Part shown: positions 17,525 to 26,175 of the stretch, in pieces | How positions within the stretch are numbered: position 1 is the stretch's first letter | Layout of the letters: each line of letters starts with the position of its first letter | Assembly: GCA_001898225.1 (NCBI GenBank) | Contig: MKTJ01000022.1 | Location: 20,842 to 84,841 of the forward strand | From: Chloroflexi bacterium 54-19 | GTDB taxonomy: Bacteria; Chloroflexota; Chloroflexia; Chloroheliales; Chloroheliaceae | Reading direction: 5' to 3' | DNA length: 64,000 nucleotides | Position numbers and translations under genes: made by a program | Notes under the pieces: model-generated | The model's database searches: none | Told to the model about the DNA's origin: nothing | What the model saw: only the letters and a program-made list of their open reading frames with translations

Positions 17525-18616
17525 ATGACAACGAACAACCGCCTGAGCGCTTTGCGTGACCTTCTAAAAAAAGAAGGGTTTTCCTACGAAGGGGTTTTCA
17601 TCACCCGGCCCGAAAACCGGGCCTACTTTAGCGGTTTCACCGGAAGTTTCGGCTACCTGCTGATTACCGCGACCGAGGCTATCCTGTTCACCGATGGCCG
17701 TTATGTCGAGCAAGCCGCCCTCCAATCGCCCGGCTGGAAAGTAGTCCGGCTGCAACGGCCTTTCGAGCAGAGTGTTATCCCCGAAATCAAACGGCTGGGG
17801 CTGGCAAGCATCGGTTTCGAGGCCGACCACCTCAGCTATAACGATTACACCTCCTGGACCGAAAAAATTAAAGAAACTCAGTGGCAGCCTGCCCCGAACC
17901 TGGGAGCGAAATTGCGCCAGCGCAAGGACGCCGTCGAGGTGGAAGCGTTGCGCCGGGCCGTTGATATTGCTGCCCAATCCTTCGACCGGTTGCTGGGGCT
18001 GCTCAAACCAGGCATGACCGAACGGGACGCCGCTGCCGAACTCGAGTACGGCTTCCGCAAATTCGGGGCCGACTCGGTAGCTTTCGATACGATTGTCGCC
18101 AGCGGACCGCGTGGGGCGCTTCCGCACGGGCGGGCCACCGACAAAGTTATCGAGGCCGGTGAACTGGTCACGTTCGACTTTGGGGCCAGGATTGACGGCT
18201 ACAACTCGGATATTACCCGCACCATTTTTGTTGGCGGCAACGGGAAACAGCCGAGCGAACGCCAGCGCCAGATTTACAACCTCGTGCTGGAATCGCAGAT
18301 GGCCGGGGTCGAGGCGGTCAAACCGGGCGTGAGCGCCGGGGAGGTCGATAAAATCTGCCGGGACATTTTCGAGAAAGCCGGGCTGGTCGAGTATTACATG
18401 CACAGCACCGGCCACAACCTGGGCCGCGAGGTCCACGAAACCCCCTTCCTGATGCCCAACGACCCCAACCCGCTCGAAGCCGGAATGGTCCTGACGGTCG
18501 AGCCGGGGCTTTATTTCCCGGAATGGGGCGGAGTCAGGATCGAAGATGACTTGCTGGTAACGGCGAATGGGGCGGAAATTCTTCCCCGGCTAACGAAGGA
18601 ACTAATCTTGCTGTAG
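17525..18616 (+). CDS. M24B Xaa-Pro aminopeptidase/dipeptidase
   Basis: 363 residues. The creatinase-like N-terminal domain (about 1-125) precedes a pita-bread metallopeptidase domain with the M24 ligands: Asp in VTFDFGARIDGYNSDITRT (two Asp), His in HSTGHNLGREVHE, Glu in VEPGLYFPEWGGVRIED and a final Glu. It should remove N-terminal residues preceding proline using two metal ions. AGTCCCGGAGGAG precedes the ATG. It probably forms a pair with the thioesterase gene. Confidence 0.9.
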   Translation: MTTNNRLSALRDLLKKEGFSYEGVFITRPENRAYFSGFTGSFGYLLITATEAILFTDGRYVEQAALQSPGWKVVRLQRPFEQSVIPEIKRLGLASIGFEADHLSYNDYTSWTEKIKETQWQPAPNLGAKLRQRKDAVEVEALRRAVDIAAQSFDRLLGLLKPGMTERDAAAELEYGFRKFGADSVAFDTIVASGPRGALPHGRATDKVIEAGELVTFDFGARIDGYNSDITRTIFVGGNGKQPSERQRQIYNLVLESQMAGVEAVKPGVSAGEVDKICRDIFEKAGLVEYYMHSTGHNLGREVHETPFLMPNDPNPLEAGMVLTVEPGLYFPEWGGVRIEDDLLVTANGAEILPRLTKELILL

Positions 18617-18639
18617 TGGTAGGTGCTTAGCACCACTAC
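18613..18639. repeat. short palindromic element overlapping the M24 peptidase stop
   Basis: GTAGTGGT and ACCACTAC enclose GGTGCTTAGCACC, giving a nested cruciform. There is no T run, so it is not a typical terminator. The plan resembles the hairpin at 56680-56713 (GTAG, TTGGTAGAGCTTGACGCTC, then the inverted half). Confidence 0.45.
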
Positions 18640-18804
18640 GCAAGGGTTAGCGGAAGCCACAAGCTGGTCTTACCGCGAAGTTTTTTCCTGGTAAGGCAGC
18701 GCGCCGGGCAAGTTTTCTCTTAAGAGAACTGACTTTTATTTTTAATGGTTAGCGGTTAAAATAGGGCTATGAGATTAGTAGAAAATTAAAATGGAGAACT
18801 AGCA

Positions 18805-19848
18805 ATGCCCTGGAGAATTGACGGATTAGCCACCGACAATGGTCTTACGCAGCAGGATATTCAAACGCCCGGCCTCAAAAATATTCATTTCGTGGAAGGC
18901 GGCGACGCTAACGGTCTGCCGGTAATCCTTTTGCACGATAACCTGGCTTCTTCACGCTGGTGGGAAGCAATTCAGGAAGGTTTGCCCTTCCGCTACCGGA
19001 CCCTGGCCCCCGATTTACGCGGCTACGGCCTGACCGAGTACCAACCGGTCACCAGCATGACCGATTTCTCTAAAGATTTGCACGATTTCGTTACGGCGTT
19101 AAACCTCAAGTCCTTCTACCTGGTCGGCTGGGGGATGGGTGGGGGCGTCGCCATGCAGTACGGCATCGACCATCCCGAAAGGATTGTCGGGATATGCCTG
19201 GTCAATTCAATCTCCCCCAAAGGCTACCGCCCTTCCGAACGCTACGGCGAACTGGACGAACTGACCAGGGCTTTGCGCGGAGGCAACCAGGCCGAGGTAG
19301 CGACATACCTGCGCCAGCACTATTTCCAGAATGGCAACTTCCCGGTGGGCGATATAGCGCCCGGCTCGTTAAAAGGGACCGGCCCGAACGCCAATGAAGA
19401 AGCCTTCATGTATATTATTGGCGGGACTATGCAGGCCCGTAATTTCAGCTTTAGCGAACAGACCGGGATTTTCCAGGTCATGCGCAATTTTGATATTCAC
19501 AAAGCCGTCCAAAACGTGAAATTCCCCGTTAATATTATTACCAGCCAGGCCGACCGGGTTATTCGGCCTTCCGAAGCAAAAGAATTGCGCGAGACGCTGG
19601 CTAATAACGAGCACCGGCACGACGAACTGTTCTTGCCCCAGAGCGGGCATTCTCCAATGGTGGAGCGGCCCAACGATTTCATCCAGGCCCTATCCGGGTA
19701 CCTGGGTAGGTTCAATTACCAGCAGGTTGTTTTTCCTAGTATCAGCGAAACGGTGGGCCGGATGGAGCAACAGGATGCCCAGACCGGCGAGAGAGGTTAT
19801 GGAGTGAGCGGCAACACCCAGGTCGCCTTTAATAATAATAAACGTTAG
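18805..19848 (+). CDS. alpha/beta hydrolase homologue lacking the nucleophile (probable pseudoenzyme)
   Basis: 347 residues with the full hydrolase layout: strand-turn LLHDNLASSRWW (about 42-53), APDLRGYG, nucleophile elbow VGWGMGGGVAMQYG (about 107-120), an acid in SQADRVIRP, and the histidine in SGHSPMVERP. At the elbow the Ser of G-W-S-x-G-G is Gly110 (codon GGG), and in the oxyanion loop the usual Gly after His is Asp45. Both changes argue against normal hydrolysis; binding or regulation is possible. The gene is intact, with GGAG before the ATG. Confidence 0.75.
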   Translation: MPWRIDGLATDNGLTQQDIQTPGLKNIHFVEGGDANGLPVILLHDNLASSRWWEAIQEGLPFRYRTLAPDLRGYGLTEYQPVTSMTDFSKDLHDFVTALNLKSFYLVGWGMGGGVAMQYGIDHPERIVGICLVNSISPKGYRPSERYGELDELTRALRGGNQAEVATYLRQHYFQNGNFPVGDIAPGSLKGTGPNANEEAFMYIIGGTMQARNFSFSEQTGIFQVMRNFDIHKAVQNVKFPVNIITSQADRVIRPSEAKELRETLANNEHRHDELFLPQSGHSPMVERPNDFIQALSGYLGRFNYQQVVFPSISETVGRMEQQDAQTGERGYGVSGNTQVAFNNNKR

Positions 19849-19854
19849 GGGGGT

Positions 19855-19897
19855 GTACCATTCTGGCTAGGTAGGCGCGGACCAGGATGGTACTTTT
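19855..19897 (+). terminator. intrinsic terminator after the pseudo-hydrolase gene
   Basis: GTACCATTCTGG pairs with CCAGGATGGTAC (one G-U pair) and is followed by TTTT, six bases past the stop. Confidence 0.8.
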
Positions 19898-20089
19898 CTG
19901 CCAGTTATCTATCAATTATTAAAACCTCGGTTATAATTGAATTAAGTATAGGGTTGAAGTTTCAGATATTCTAGGCAATAATTATTTTATGCCATATTAA
20001 TATTAATTGATACCTTCACTGCCCTGGTCATCGTTATATTTATCATTTGAGATTAGTACGCCCTACCCTGTTGGTACAAGAGGTTGCAA

Positions 20090-22459
20090 GTGAATGTTGA
20101 AGAATTAGAAACAGGTACATTGTCTAATTCGGGTAATAATAATACAAGACTCTCGGAATTCTTAACCTTTGCCCCGGTATTGCTACGGGTTCAGAATCAG
20201 CGGGTCGTAATGGAATTGGCGGTTACCGCTACATCTGATTTGATTCCTGACCTGGCTTTTTGCGGGTTACTTATTTTTGACGACAGCAATGACCTCTATA
20301 CCCTGACTGCTCACCAGGACAATCACCTATTATCCCCGGTCGAAAATAATATTTTGCTGGACCAGTTACCGGCCTGGCTTTTAACGCCCCACGACCAGCC
20401 CGAAATCTTTAAAGGCGGTAAGCTGAGCTCAGACCTGACCGGGTTGATCGAAACCAATATCATTTACCTGATGCCGGTTAAAACACCGAGCCATAACTTC
20501 GGATTTTTCCTGGCTGGCGCTAACCTGGATTTGGCGGGTGAAGATTTATCGTACCTGCGTTCGCTAGCGGAATTGACCGCGATTGCCCTGGATAACGCCA
20601 CCCGCTTTGACGACTTAAAAGAGGCCGCTTACGAGATGGGACTGGTCAACGAAATGGCCGGGTCGCTGGCAGCCAGTCTTAACGGCGAGGAACTTTTTAA
20701 CAGCTTTATCGCGCGATTACAAAATATCGTACCCATCGAAAGGGTCAGCCTGGCCCTGGTGCCGCCGGTCGGGGATACTTATAGCCTGCCTTTTTACTGG
20801 GACGCCACGCTGGGCCGCTCCCGCCGGACCTATATAAAAAACCAGGCCCTGGCCGGAAGCCCCTTTGAGGAAGCCATCCAGCGCCAGGAAATCCTGACCG
20901 GTGCCTGGAATAGTCCTGAAACTGACCCGCTTCTGTTGGATAGTAACCTCTTTAGCCCCGAATTTCTCTCCCAGATGATTATTCCGCTGGTCGCCAAGCG
21001 CAAGGTCGTAGGGGCCATCGCAATGGGTAACAGGGAGGAAAATATCTACCAGGAGGACAAAATCCGGCGTTCGCTCCTGGATAGATTGGCCGCCCTTTTC
21101 GCCCTGGCCCTCCTGAACAGCCGCCTTTACGAAGAAAAACAGCTTTCGGCGGAACTCGACAGCCGGATTGGCGTTTACAACCACGACTTTTTCGACCGCG
21201 AACTCACCACCCAAATTGGCCGGGCCCGCCGGGATGAAACCCGCCTGGGCCTGATGATGGTGGATATGGACAACCTGAAAACGGTCAACGACCAGTACGG
21301 CCACCTGGCCGGGGACGAAGCCTTACGCCACGTCGCCAACATGATTAGCCGGAACGTCCGCACAACCGACGTGGTGGCCCGTTACGGCGGGGACGAGTTT
21401 GGCGTGATGCTGCCCGGTTGTACGCCCCTTGGGTTGGAAGCGGTCGCCGAGAAGACCCGCCTGGCAATCAATAACAACCCGCTGGTCCTGGAAAGCGGCG
21501 CCGAAATTACCCTTTCGGTCAGCATCGGGGCGGTGCTTTGCCCGGACGATGGCATGACCCCCCGCGACCTGGTGCAAAAGGCCGATGCCGCAATGTATAT
21601 TGCCAAACAACACCGCAACCAGGTCCGTATCGGCGCGAACGCTCGCCCGGCTCACCTGACCGACATGGACCTGAATACAGTGGATAATCTGGATAAACAG
21701 GGCGGCGACTCCCTTACCGATTGGTTAGAAGAAGATTACGAGCGGTTTTTGTTGTGGGTGGGTGGCAAACGCAATGACATCGAAAGTAAAATCATGCAAG
21801 AACTCAACGAGCGTCTGCATGAAACCACCGACCGGCTCAACGAGGCCACCGACCTCAACTCTACCCTGGAAGCGGGGCTATGGGACGGGTTGAAGGTTAT
21901 AGCCAACCTGGTCGAACACCGCGAGCCCTATCTTTCCGGTGGGGCCGAGAAACTGGTCCGGCTGGTCCAGGTACTGGGCGGGAAAACCGGGCTTAACAAC
22001 GAGGACTGCCGGAACCTGGAAATAGCAGCCTGGCTGGCAAACCTGGGCCGGGTGCTGACTCCCGAAAGCGTCTGGAAAAACCAGGGAAAGCTTAGCGAGA
22101 CCCACTGGCAGCATATCCGGCAAGTGCCCCTGGAAATTGTGACCATCCTGGCTCCTTTTGGCCGCTTTTTAGGGCAAACCAGCCTGCTGGCCCTCAAACA
22201 CCAGCGCGAGAATTTTGACGGTACTGGTTACCCGCTCGGACTGGTGGGTGAAGAAATTCCTTTCACGGCCCGGATCCTCGGAATTGGCTCGGCCCTGGTA
22301 GCGATGTCACAGAGCCGCCCTTTCCGGTCCCACCGGACCCGCGCGTACTGCCAGCGCCAGCTAGAACGAGGCGCGGGCCGCCAGTTCGACCCGACCCTTG
22401 CCAGTATTTTGCTCAACCAGCTTGAACAAGGCCAGTTAGATTTTCTCGACTTTGCCTGA
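20090..22459 (+). CDS. GAF-GAF-GGDEF protein with degenerate HD-GYP domain
   Basis: About 789 residues, soluble. Two GAF-like sensor regions (about 25-175 and 185-350) precede a GGDEF diguanylate cyclase domain with intact YGGDEF (433-437) and an inhibitory-site RTTD five residues before it, so it can probably make and sense cyclic di-GMP. The C-terminal 230 residues resemble HD-GYP: HQRENFDGTGYPLGL is kept, but the metal-binding HD is AN in AAWLANLGRV and the first His is missing, so phosphodiesterase activity is unlikely. GTG at 20090 is chosen because AAGAGG lies six bases upstream; TTG at 20084 would lack that spacing. Confidence 0.85.
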   Translation: MNVEELETGTLSNSGNNNTRLSEFLTFAPVLLRVQNQRVVMELAVTATSDLIPDLAFCGLLIFDDSNDLYTLTAHQDNHLLSPVENNILLDQLPAWLLTPHDQPEIFKGGKLSSDLTGLIETNIIYLMPVKTPSHNFGFFLAGANLDLAGEDLSYLRSLAELTAIALDNATRFDDLKEAAYEMGLVNEMAGSLAASLNGEELFNSFIARLQNIVPIERVSLALVPPVGDTYSLPFYWDATLGRSRRTYIKNQALAGSPFEEAIQRQEILTGAWNSPETDPLLLDSNLFSPEFLSQMIIPLVAKRKVVGAIAMGNREENIYQEDKIRRSLLDRLAALFALALLNSRLYEEKQLSAELDSRIGVYNHDFFDRELTTQIGRARRDETRLGLMMVDMDNLKTVNDQYGHLAGDEALRHVANMISRNVRTTDVVARYGGDEFGVMLPGCTPLGLEAVAEKTRLAINNNPLVLESGAEITLSVSIGAVLCPDDGMTPRDLVQKADAAMYIAKQHRNQVRIGANARPAHLTDMDLNTVDNLDKQGGDSLTDWLEEDYERFLLWVGGKRNDIESKIMQELNERLHETTDRLNEATDLNSTLEAGLWDGLKVIANLVEHREPYLSGGAEKLVRLVQVLGGKTGLNNEDCRNLEIAAWLANLGRVLTPESVWKNQGKLSETHWQHIRQVPLEIVTILAPFGRFLGQTSLLALKHQRENFDGTGYPLGLVGEEIPFTARILGIGSALVAMSQSRPFRSHRTRAYCQRQLERGAGRQFDPTLASILLNQLEQGQLDFLDFA

Positions 22460-22503
22460 TTTGTTCAATTCGTTCCATAATCACCTTTAAGAGGTTCTAA
22501 GTA

Positions 22504-23244
22504 ATGGTTGACCAGACCAGACCCGATAAAACAACTAACCCCCAGGCTGAGGATAGCCTGCGTGAACAATTCTTTTCCTACATCTTTCACGAACTCCGTA
22601 CACCTCTGACGGTCATTCACAGTTACGCCCAGATCCTGGCCGCCAAGCTGCCTGGGACGCCCGAATTTAACAGCCAGCGCCGGATAAGCGAACAGATGAT
22701 AAACCAGGGCGACGAAATGGTCGATATGATTGAGGAATTGCTGGAAGCCTCGCGTATTCCCCTGGGGCGGCTCAATTTGGACCTGGCCGAAATAAATTTC
22801 CAGGAATTTTTAGAAAACCTGGTAGAGCGCCTCGCAGAAACTGAGGGGAAGGACATCATCTGGCAGACCCCGGACCAGAATCTTACGGTGCTGGCCGATG
22901 GTCCCCGGCTTGAACGGTCCATCCGGGCGGTTTTAACATTTATCTTACAGGCGAACGAGGCCGCCGAAATCCGGGTAGAGTTTGACGAAACACGTAACCA
23001 TGTACGGCTGTTGATGCCGCTACCAAAGCCCATCCTGACCCCGGAACAGGTCAAAGTGCTATTCGACCTTTACCGACCAATCCTGCGCGAACAACCTTTC
23101 CAGCTTGATGTCCCAAAGGCGGGTGGGCTCGACATCGGCCTATACGTGGCGCGGGGCCTGGTGGAAGGGCATAAGGGCACCCTGGTCTATTCCGAGGAAC
23201 TCCCCGGCTTTGTTATGACCCTGCCGGTTTCCGCTGACGCTTAA
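22504..23244 (+). CDS. histidine-kinase-like protein with degenerate ATPase domain
   Basis: 246 residues, no membrane segment. The HisKA dimerisation helix has the H-box FHELRTPLTV with His29. The following domain has the HATPase outline, including a G2-like GLDIGLYVARGLVEGHKG, but the N-box asparagines are lost (AVLTFILQANEA) and no DxGxG G1 box is visible. It may not bind ATP well and could be a phosphotransfer or dimerisation partner. It lies 44 bp after the GGDEF gene, almost certainly in the same operon. Confidence 0.75.
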   Translation: MVDQTRPDKTTNPQAEDSLREQFFSYIFHELRTPLTVIHSYAQILAAKLPGTPEFNSQRRISEQMINQGDEMVDMIEELLEASRIPLGRLNLDLAEINFQEFLENLVERLAETEGKDIIWQTPDQNLTVLADGPRLERSIRAVLTFILQANEAAEIRVEFDETRNHVRLLMPLPKPILTPEQVKVLFDLYRPILREQPFQLDVPKAGGLDIGLYVARGLVEGHKGTLVYSEELPGFVMTLPVSADA

Positions 23245-23264
23245 ACCATTATAATTTGAACGAA

Positions 23265-23290
23265 AAAAGCCCGGCCAAAACCGGGCTTTT
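23265..23290. terminator. bidirectional terminator between the kinase-like gene and serS
   Basis: AAAAGCCCGG and CCGGGCTTTT form a ten-base stem with a six-base loop. It is flanked by A and T runs and serves the two convergent genes. Confidence 0.9.
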
Positions 23291-23303
23291 CTTCTGGGAA
23301 ATT

Positions 23304-24569
23304 TTACCCTAACTTTTCTTTGCCCCACAGGTAAGGCTGCAAGGCCACCGGAATCCGAATCGAGCCGTCGGCTTGCTGGTGGTTCTCCAAAAATGGCACC
23401 AGGAAGCGCGGCGTCGCCAGGGCCGTATTGTTGAGGGTGTAGCAGAACTGGACCTTGCCATCGGCGTCCCGGTAGCGCAAATTTGTGCGGCGGGCCTGCC
23501 AGTCGCCCAGGCTGGAGCAGGAGTGGGTCTCCCGGTACTTCTGCTCGCTCGGCACCCAGCTTTCGATGTCGTGCATCTTGGTCTTACCCGCGCCCATGTC
23601 CCCGGTGCAGACCTCGACTACCCGATAAGGAATTTCCAGCGCTTCGAGGATTTCTTTGGCGTTACCCAGGATAGTTTCGTGCCAGCGGCGCGACTCTTCG
23701 GGGTCATTTTTGCAGAGGATAAACTGCTCGATTTTGGTAAACTGGTGGACCCGGATTAGACCGCGCACGTCCCGGCCCCCGCTGCCCGCTTCCCGGCGGA
23801 AACAGGGCGAAAGAGCGGCATAGGTGAGAGGTAAATCGCTCTCGTTGAGGATTTCGCCCGCGTGAAGGCTATTGAGCGGCACTTCGGCGGTCCCGGACAG
23901 GTACAAATCGTCGGCAGGGAGGTAATAGACCTGGTCGCGCCCGCTTGGGAAGTGGCCGGTCCCGACCAGGGTCGCCTCTCGGGCCAGTGACGGCACGGTC
24001 ATGAAGGTAAAACCCTTCTCCATCAGGCGGTCCATCACAAAACGGTGCAGGGCATATTCCAGGATAGCCATTTCATTTTTGAGAAGATAGCTGCGGCTAC
24101 CCGCCACCTCGGCGATACGTTTGAAATCGGCCCAGTTGTGGTTTTCCAGGATTTGAACGTGGTCGAGCGGCGGGAAATCAAATTGGGGCTGCTCTCCCCA
24201 GCGATAGACTTCGACATTTTCGCTATCATCTACACCGACCGGCACATCGGGGTCGGGAATATTGGGCGTTAAAAGCTGAAGCTGGCGCAGTTTTTCTTCG
24301 TCCTCGCGCAGTTGAGGTTCCAGGGCTTTTAATTCTTCGCCGATTTCTTTACCGCGCTGGATAATCAGGGGACGTTCCTGGGGGGCCGCCTTACCCATCT
24401 TTTTAGAATTGGAATTTTTCTCTTCATTAAGGGCCTGAATCTGGCGTTTCAGTTTCAAAACTTCCTGGTCCACTGCCAGCAGTTCGTCCAGGTCAAGGTC
24501 TACCCGCTTTACCTGGATAGCCCAGCGCACTTTATCGGTATTTTCCCTTATAAACCGCAGGTCAAGCAT
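23304..24569 (-). CDS. serS: seryl-tRNA synthetase
   Basis: 421-residue class II synthetase that charges tRNA-Ser (and the precursor of Sec). The N-terminal coiled-coil arm (about 30-105, QALNEEKNSNSKKMG) binds the tRNA variable arm. Class II motif 2 is in PCFRREAGSGGRDVRGLIRVHQF, and motif 3 is in NTALATPRFLVPFLENHQ. Length is normal. AGGAG lies six bases before the ATG. The gene has a structured 144-base leader with an internal terminator, so attenuation is likely. Confidence 0.97.
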   Translation of the reverse strand: MLDLRFIRENTDKVRWAIQVKRVDLDLDELLAVDQEVLKLKRQIQALNEEKNSNSKKMGKAAPQERPLIIQRGKEIGEELKALEPQLREDEEKLRQLQLLTPNIPDPDVPVGVDDSENVEVYRWGEQPQFDFPPLDHVQILENHNWADFKRIAEVAGSRSYLLKNEMAILEYALHRFVMDRLMEKGFTFMTVPSLAREATLVGTGHFPSGRDQVYYLPADDLYLSGTAEVPLNSLHAGEILNESDLPLTYAALSPCFRREAGSGGRDVRGLIRVHQFTKIEQFILCKNDPEESRRWHETILGNAKEILEALEIPYRVVEVCTGDMGAGKTKMHDIESWVPSEQKYRETHSCSSLGDWQARRTNLRYRDADGKVQFCYTLNNTALATPRFLVPFLENHQQADGSIRIPVALQPYLWGKEKLG

Positions 24570-24608
24570 TCTCCGCTCCTGAAATTTCTTTCTAGTATTT
24601 TATATTGG

Positions 24609-24705
24609 CAAAAGACGTATAAAAAAAGCCGCTCACCTTTGAGGCGTTCAAAGGACGAGAGGCCGGGACTCTGGCCTGCCAGGCAACCTTATGTCACGTC
24701 TTTTG
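24609..24705 (-). promoter_or_regulatory. structured attenuator leader of serS
   Basis: On the minus strand the leader has an outer ten-base inverted repeat, CAAAAGACGT...ACGTCTTTTG (24696-24705 with 24609-24618). Inside is a terminator hairpin built from GCC, CTC and CCTTTGA pairing with TCAAAGG, GAG and GGC, ending in seven T (about 24621-24663). Upstream of it is TTGCCTGGCAGGCCAGAG, which could form a competing structure. The TGGC here would fit a tRNA-Ser discriminator G, but the standard T-box sequence AGGGTGGNACCGCG is absent. Confidence 0.6.
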
Positions 24706-24719
24706 ACTTTAGCGGGTAA

Positions 24720-24748
24720 AGTTTACCCCAAACCCCGGCCCCGGTCAA
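24720..24748 (-). promoter_or_regulatory. promoter of the serS leader
   Basis: Minus-strand -35 TTGACC (24743-24748), a 17-base spacer and -10 TAAACT (24720-24725). The start site would be near 24713, about 144 bases before the serS ATG. I see nothing definite in 24749-24930. Confidence 0.6.
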
Positions 24749-24930
24749 CCGCCAGGGCCAACGCCAGTCTCTTTTTGGTGGGACTGCCTGACCTTACTTT
24801 TGGATTAGTTGACCTTTAGGCACTTAGAGAGTAGAATCAATAACAAGTAGTGCAACAAAACTGCTCCCCGGTCCGTTTGCATACTGTAAGTGCTTGATGG
24901 TTGGAAGGGCAAAGTTAAAAGTTAGGCTTA

Positions 24931-26115
24931 ATGAAACTCGCTATCCAAATTCCCTGTTATAACGAAGAAGAAACCCTGCCCCAGACGCTGGATGATTTGC
25001 CGCGTCCCGAACATATAAACGGGGTAGATGAAATCGTAGTCGTGGTTATTGACGACGGCTGTAGAGACCGGACGGTCGAGGTCGCCCGTGAATGGGGTAT
25101 GCGAAACAAGGTGCCGATGGTTATCGCCCACCATACCCGCAACCGGGGTTTGGCTGCTGCTTTCCAGACCGGCCTCAATACCTCGCTCTCCCTCGACGCC
25201 GATATTATCGTCAACACCGACGCCGACAACCAGTATCCCGGCCAATCCATCCCCGAACTGGTCCAACCCATCGTACTGCGCCAGGCCGACATGGTTATCG
25301 CCGACCGCCAGACCGACCTTATCGAGCATTTCAGCTTTGTAAAAAAGAAATTCCAGCGCCTGGGCAGCATGGCCGTCCGCATCTTTAGCGGCTCGACGGT
25401 GCCTGACGCCGTCAGCGGGTTCCGGGCTTTTAGCCGCGAAACTGCCCTGACGTTAAACGTGGTCACCCGTTACACCTACACCGTCGAAACCATCTTCCAG
25501 GCCAGCAAGAAGAACCTGGCGATTACCTCCATCCCGATTTTCACCAACCCGGTCACCAGGGAGTCACGGCTGGTCAAAGGCGTCTGGAATTATGTAAAGC
25601 GAATGGGCGCGACCATCGTGCGCATTTACGCCATGCACGAACCACTCAAAGCCTTTTTCTACTTCAGCATCCCTTTCTTCCTGGTCGGGGCTTTCGCGGT
25701 CGGACGCTTTTTGTGGTTCACCGTAGCCGAGCATAACGGCAGCATCGGCCACATCCAGTCGCTGTTGTTAGGGAGCGCCTCGCTTATCATCGGGTTCTTG
25801 ATAATGCTGTTCGGTCTTATCGCCGACCTGATAAGCAACAACCGGCGCCTGGTCGAGGATACCCTTTTCCGGGTCAAGAAGATGGAATTCGAAATGGACA
25901 AGCAGAAGACCCGCGAGACCGATTTGCTGGACGAAATACGGCAACTCCGGGCCGACCTGGGCATCACCAGGACCACGGTGCCGGTCCCAACCCCCTCAAC
26001 CATTGCTAACGGAAACGGTAATGGAAACGGGAACGGTCAATCCAAACCAAAAGTGGCCTCCCTGCGCGGAGTTACGCGAGTGGAAGAAATCGAAGTCGAA
26101 TCGATTAAGGAATAA
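24931..26115 (+). CDS. GT2-family glycosyltransferase with C-terminal membrane segments
   Basis: 394 residues. The GT-A domain has IPCYNEEETLPQTL, IDDGCRDRT and the metal-binding VNTDADNQY, then the acceptor region SGFRAFSRE, as in DPM1/GtrB-type enzymes that move a sugar to a polyprenyl phosphate at the inner membrane face. Two membrane segments follow (about 245-268 and 280-305), then a coiled-coil stretch (FRVKKMEFEMDKQKTRETDLLDEIRQLRADLG). The tail has an (Asn-Gly) repeat and an acidic end. Likely role: glycan lipid precursor synthesis. Confidence 0.88.
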   Translation: MKLAIQIPCYNEEETLPQTLDDLPRPEHINGVDEIVVVVIDDGCRDRTVEVAREWGMRNKVPMVIAHHTRNRGLAAAFQTGLNTSLSLDADIIVNTDADNQYPGQSIPELVQPIVLRQADMVIADRQTDLIEHFSFVKKKFQRLGSMAVRIFSGSTVPDAVSGFRAFSRETALTLNVVTRYTYTVETIFQASKKNLAITSIPIFTNPVTRESRLVKGVWNYVKRMGATIVRIYAMHEPLKAFFYFSIPFFLVGAFAVGRFLWFTVAEHNGSIGHIQSLLLGSASLIIGFLIMLFGLIADLISNNRRLVEDTLFRVKKMEFEMDKQKTRETDLLDEIRQLRADLGITRTTVPVPTPSTIANGNGNGNGNGQSKPKVASLRGVTRVEEIEVESIKE

Positions 26116-26124
26116 AGAGAAATA

Positions 26125-26156
26125 AAAAATCCGGCCTGGAAAGAAGCCGGATTTTT
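26125..26156. terminator. bidirectional terminator after the GT2 gene
   Basis: AAAAATCCGGC pairs with GCCGGATTTTT across a ten-base loop. It lies between two convergent genes. Confidence 0.88.
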
Positions 26157-26175
26157 ATTTTCCTCAAAATGTGGT

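Noticed and set aside
24609..24748. Standard T-box, SRP RNA or tRNA upstream of serS
   Set aside because: The AGGGTGGNACCGCG box, the GGAAGGAAGCAGCC SRP motif and a tRNA T-loop are all absent, so I list only a structured attenuator.
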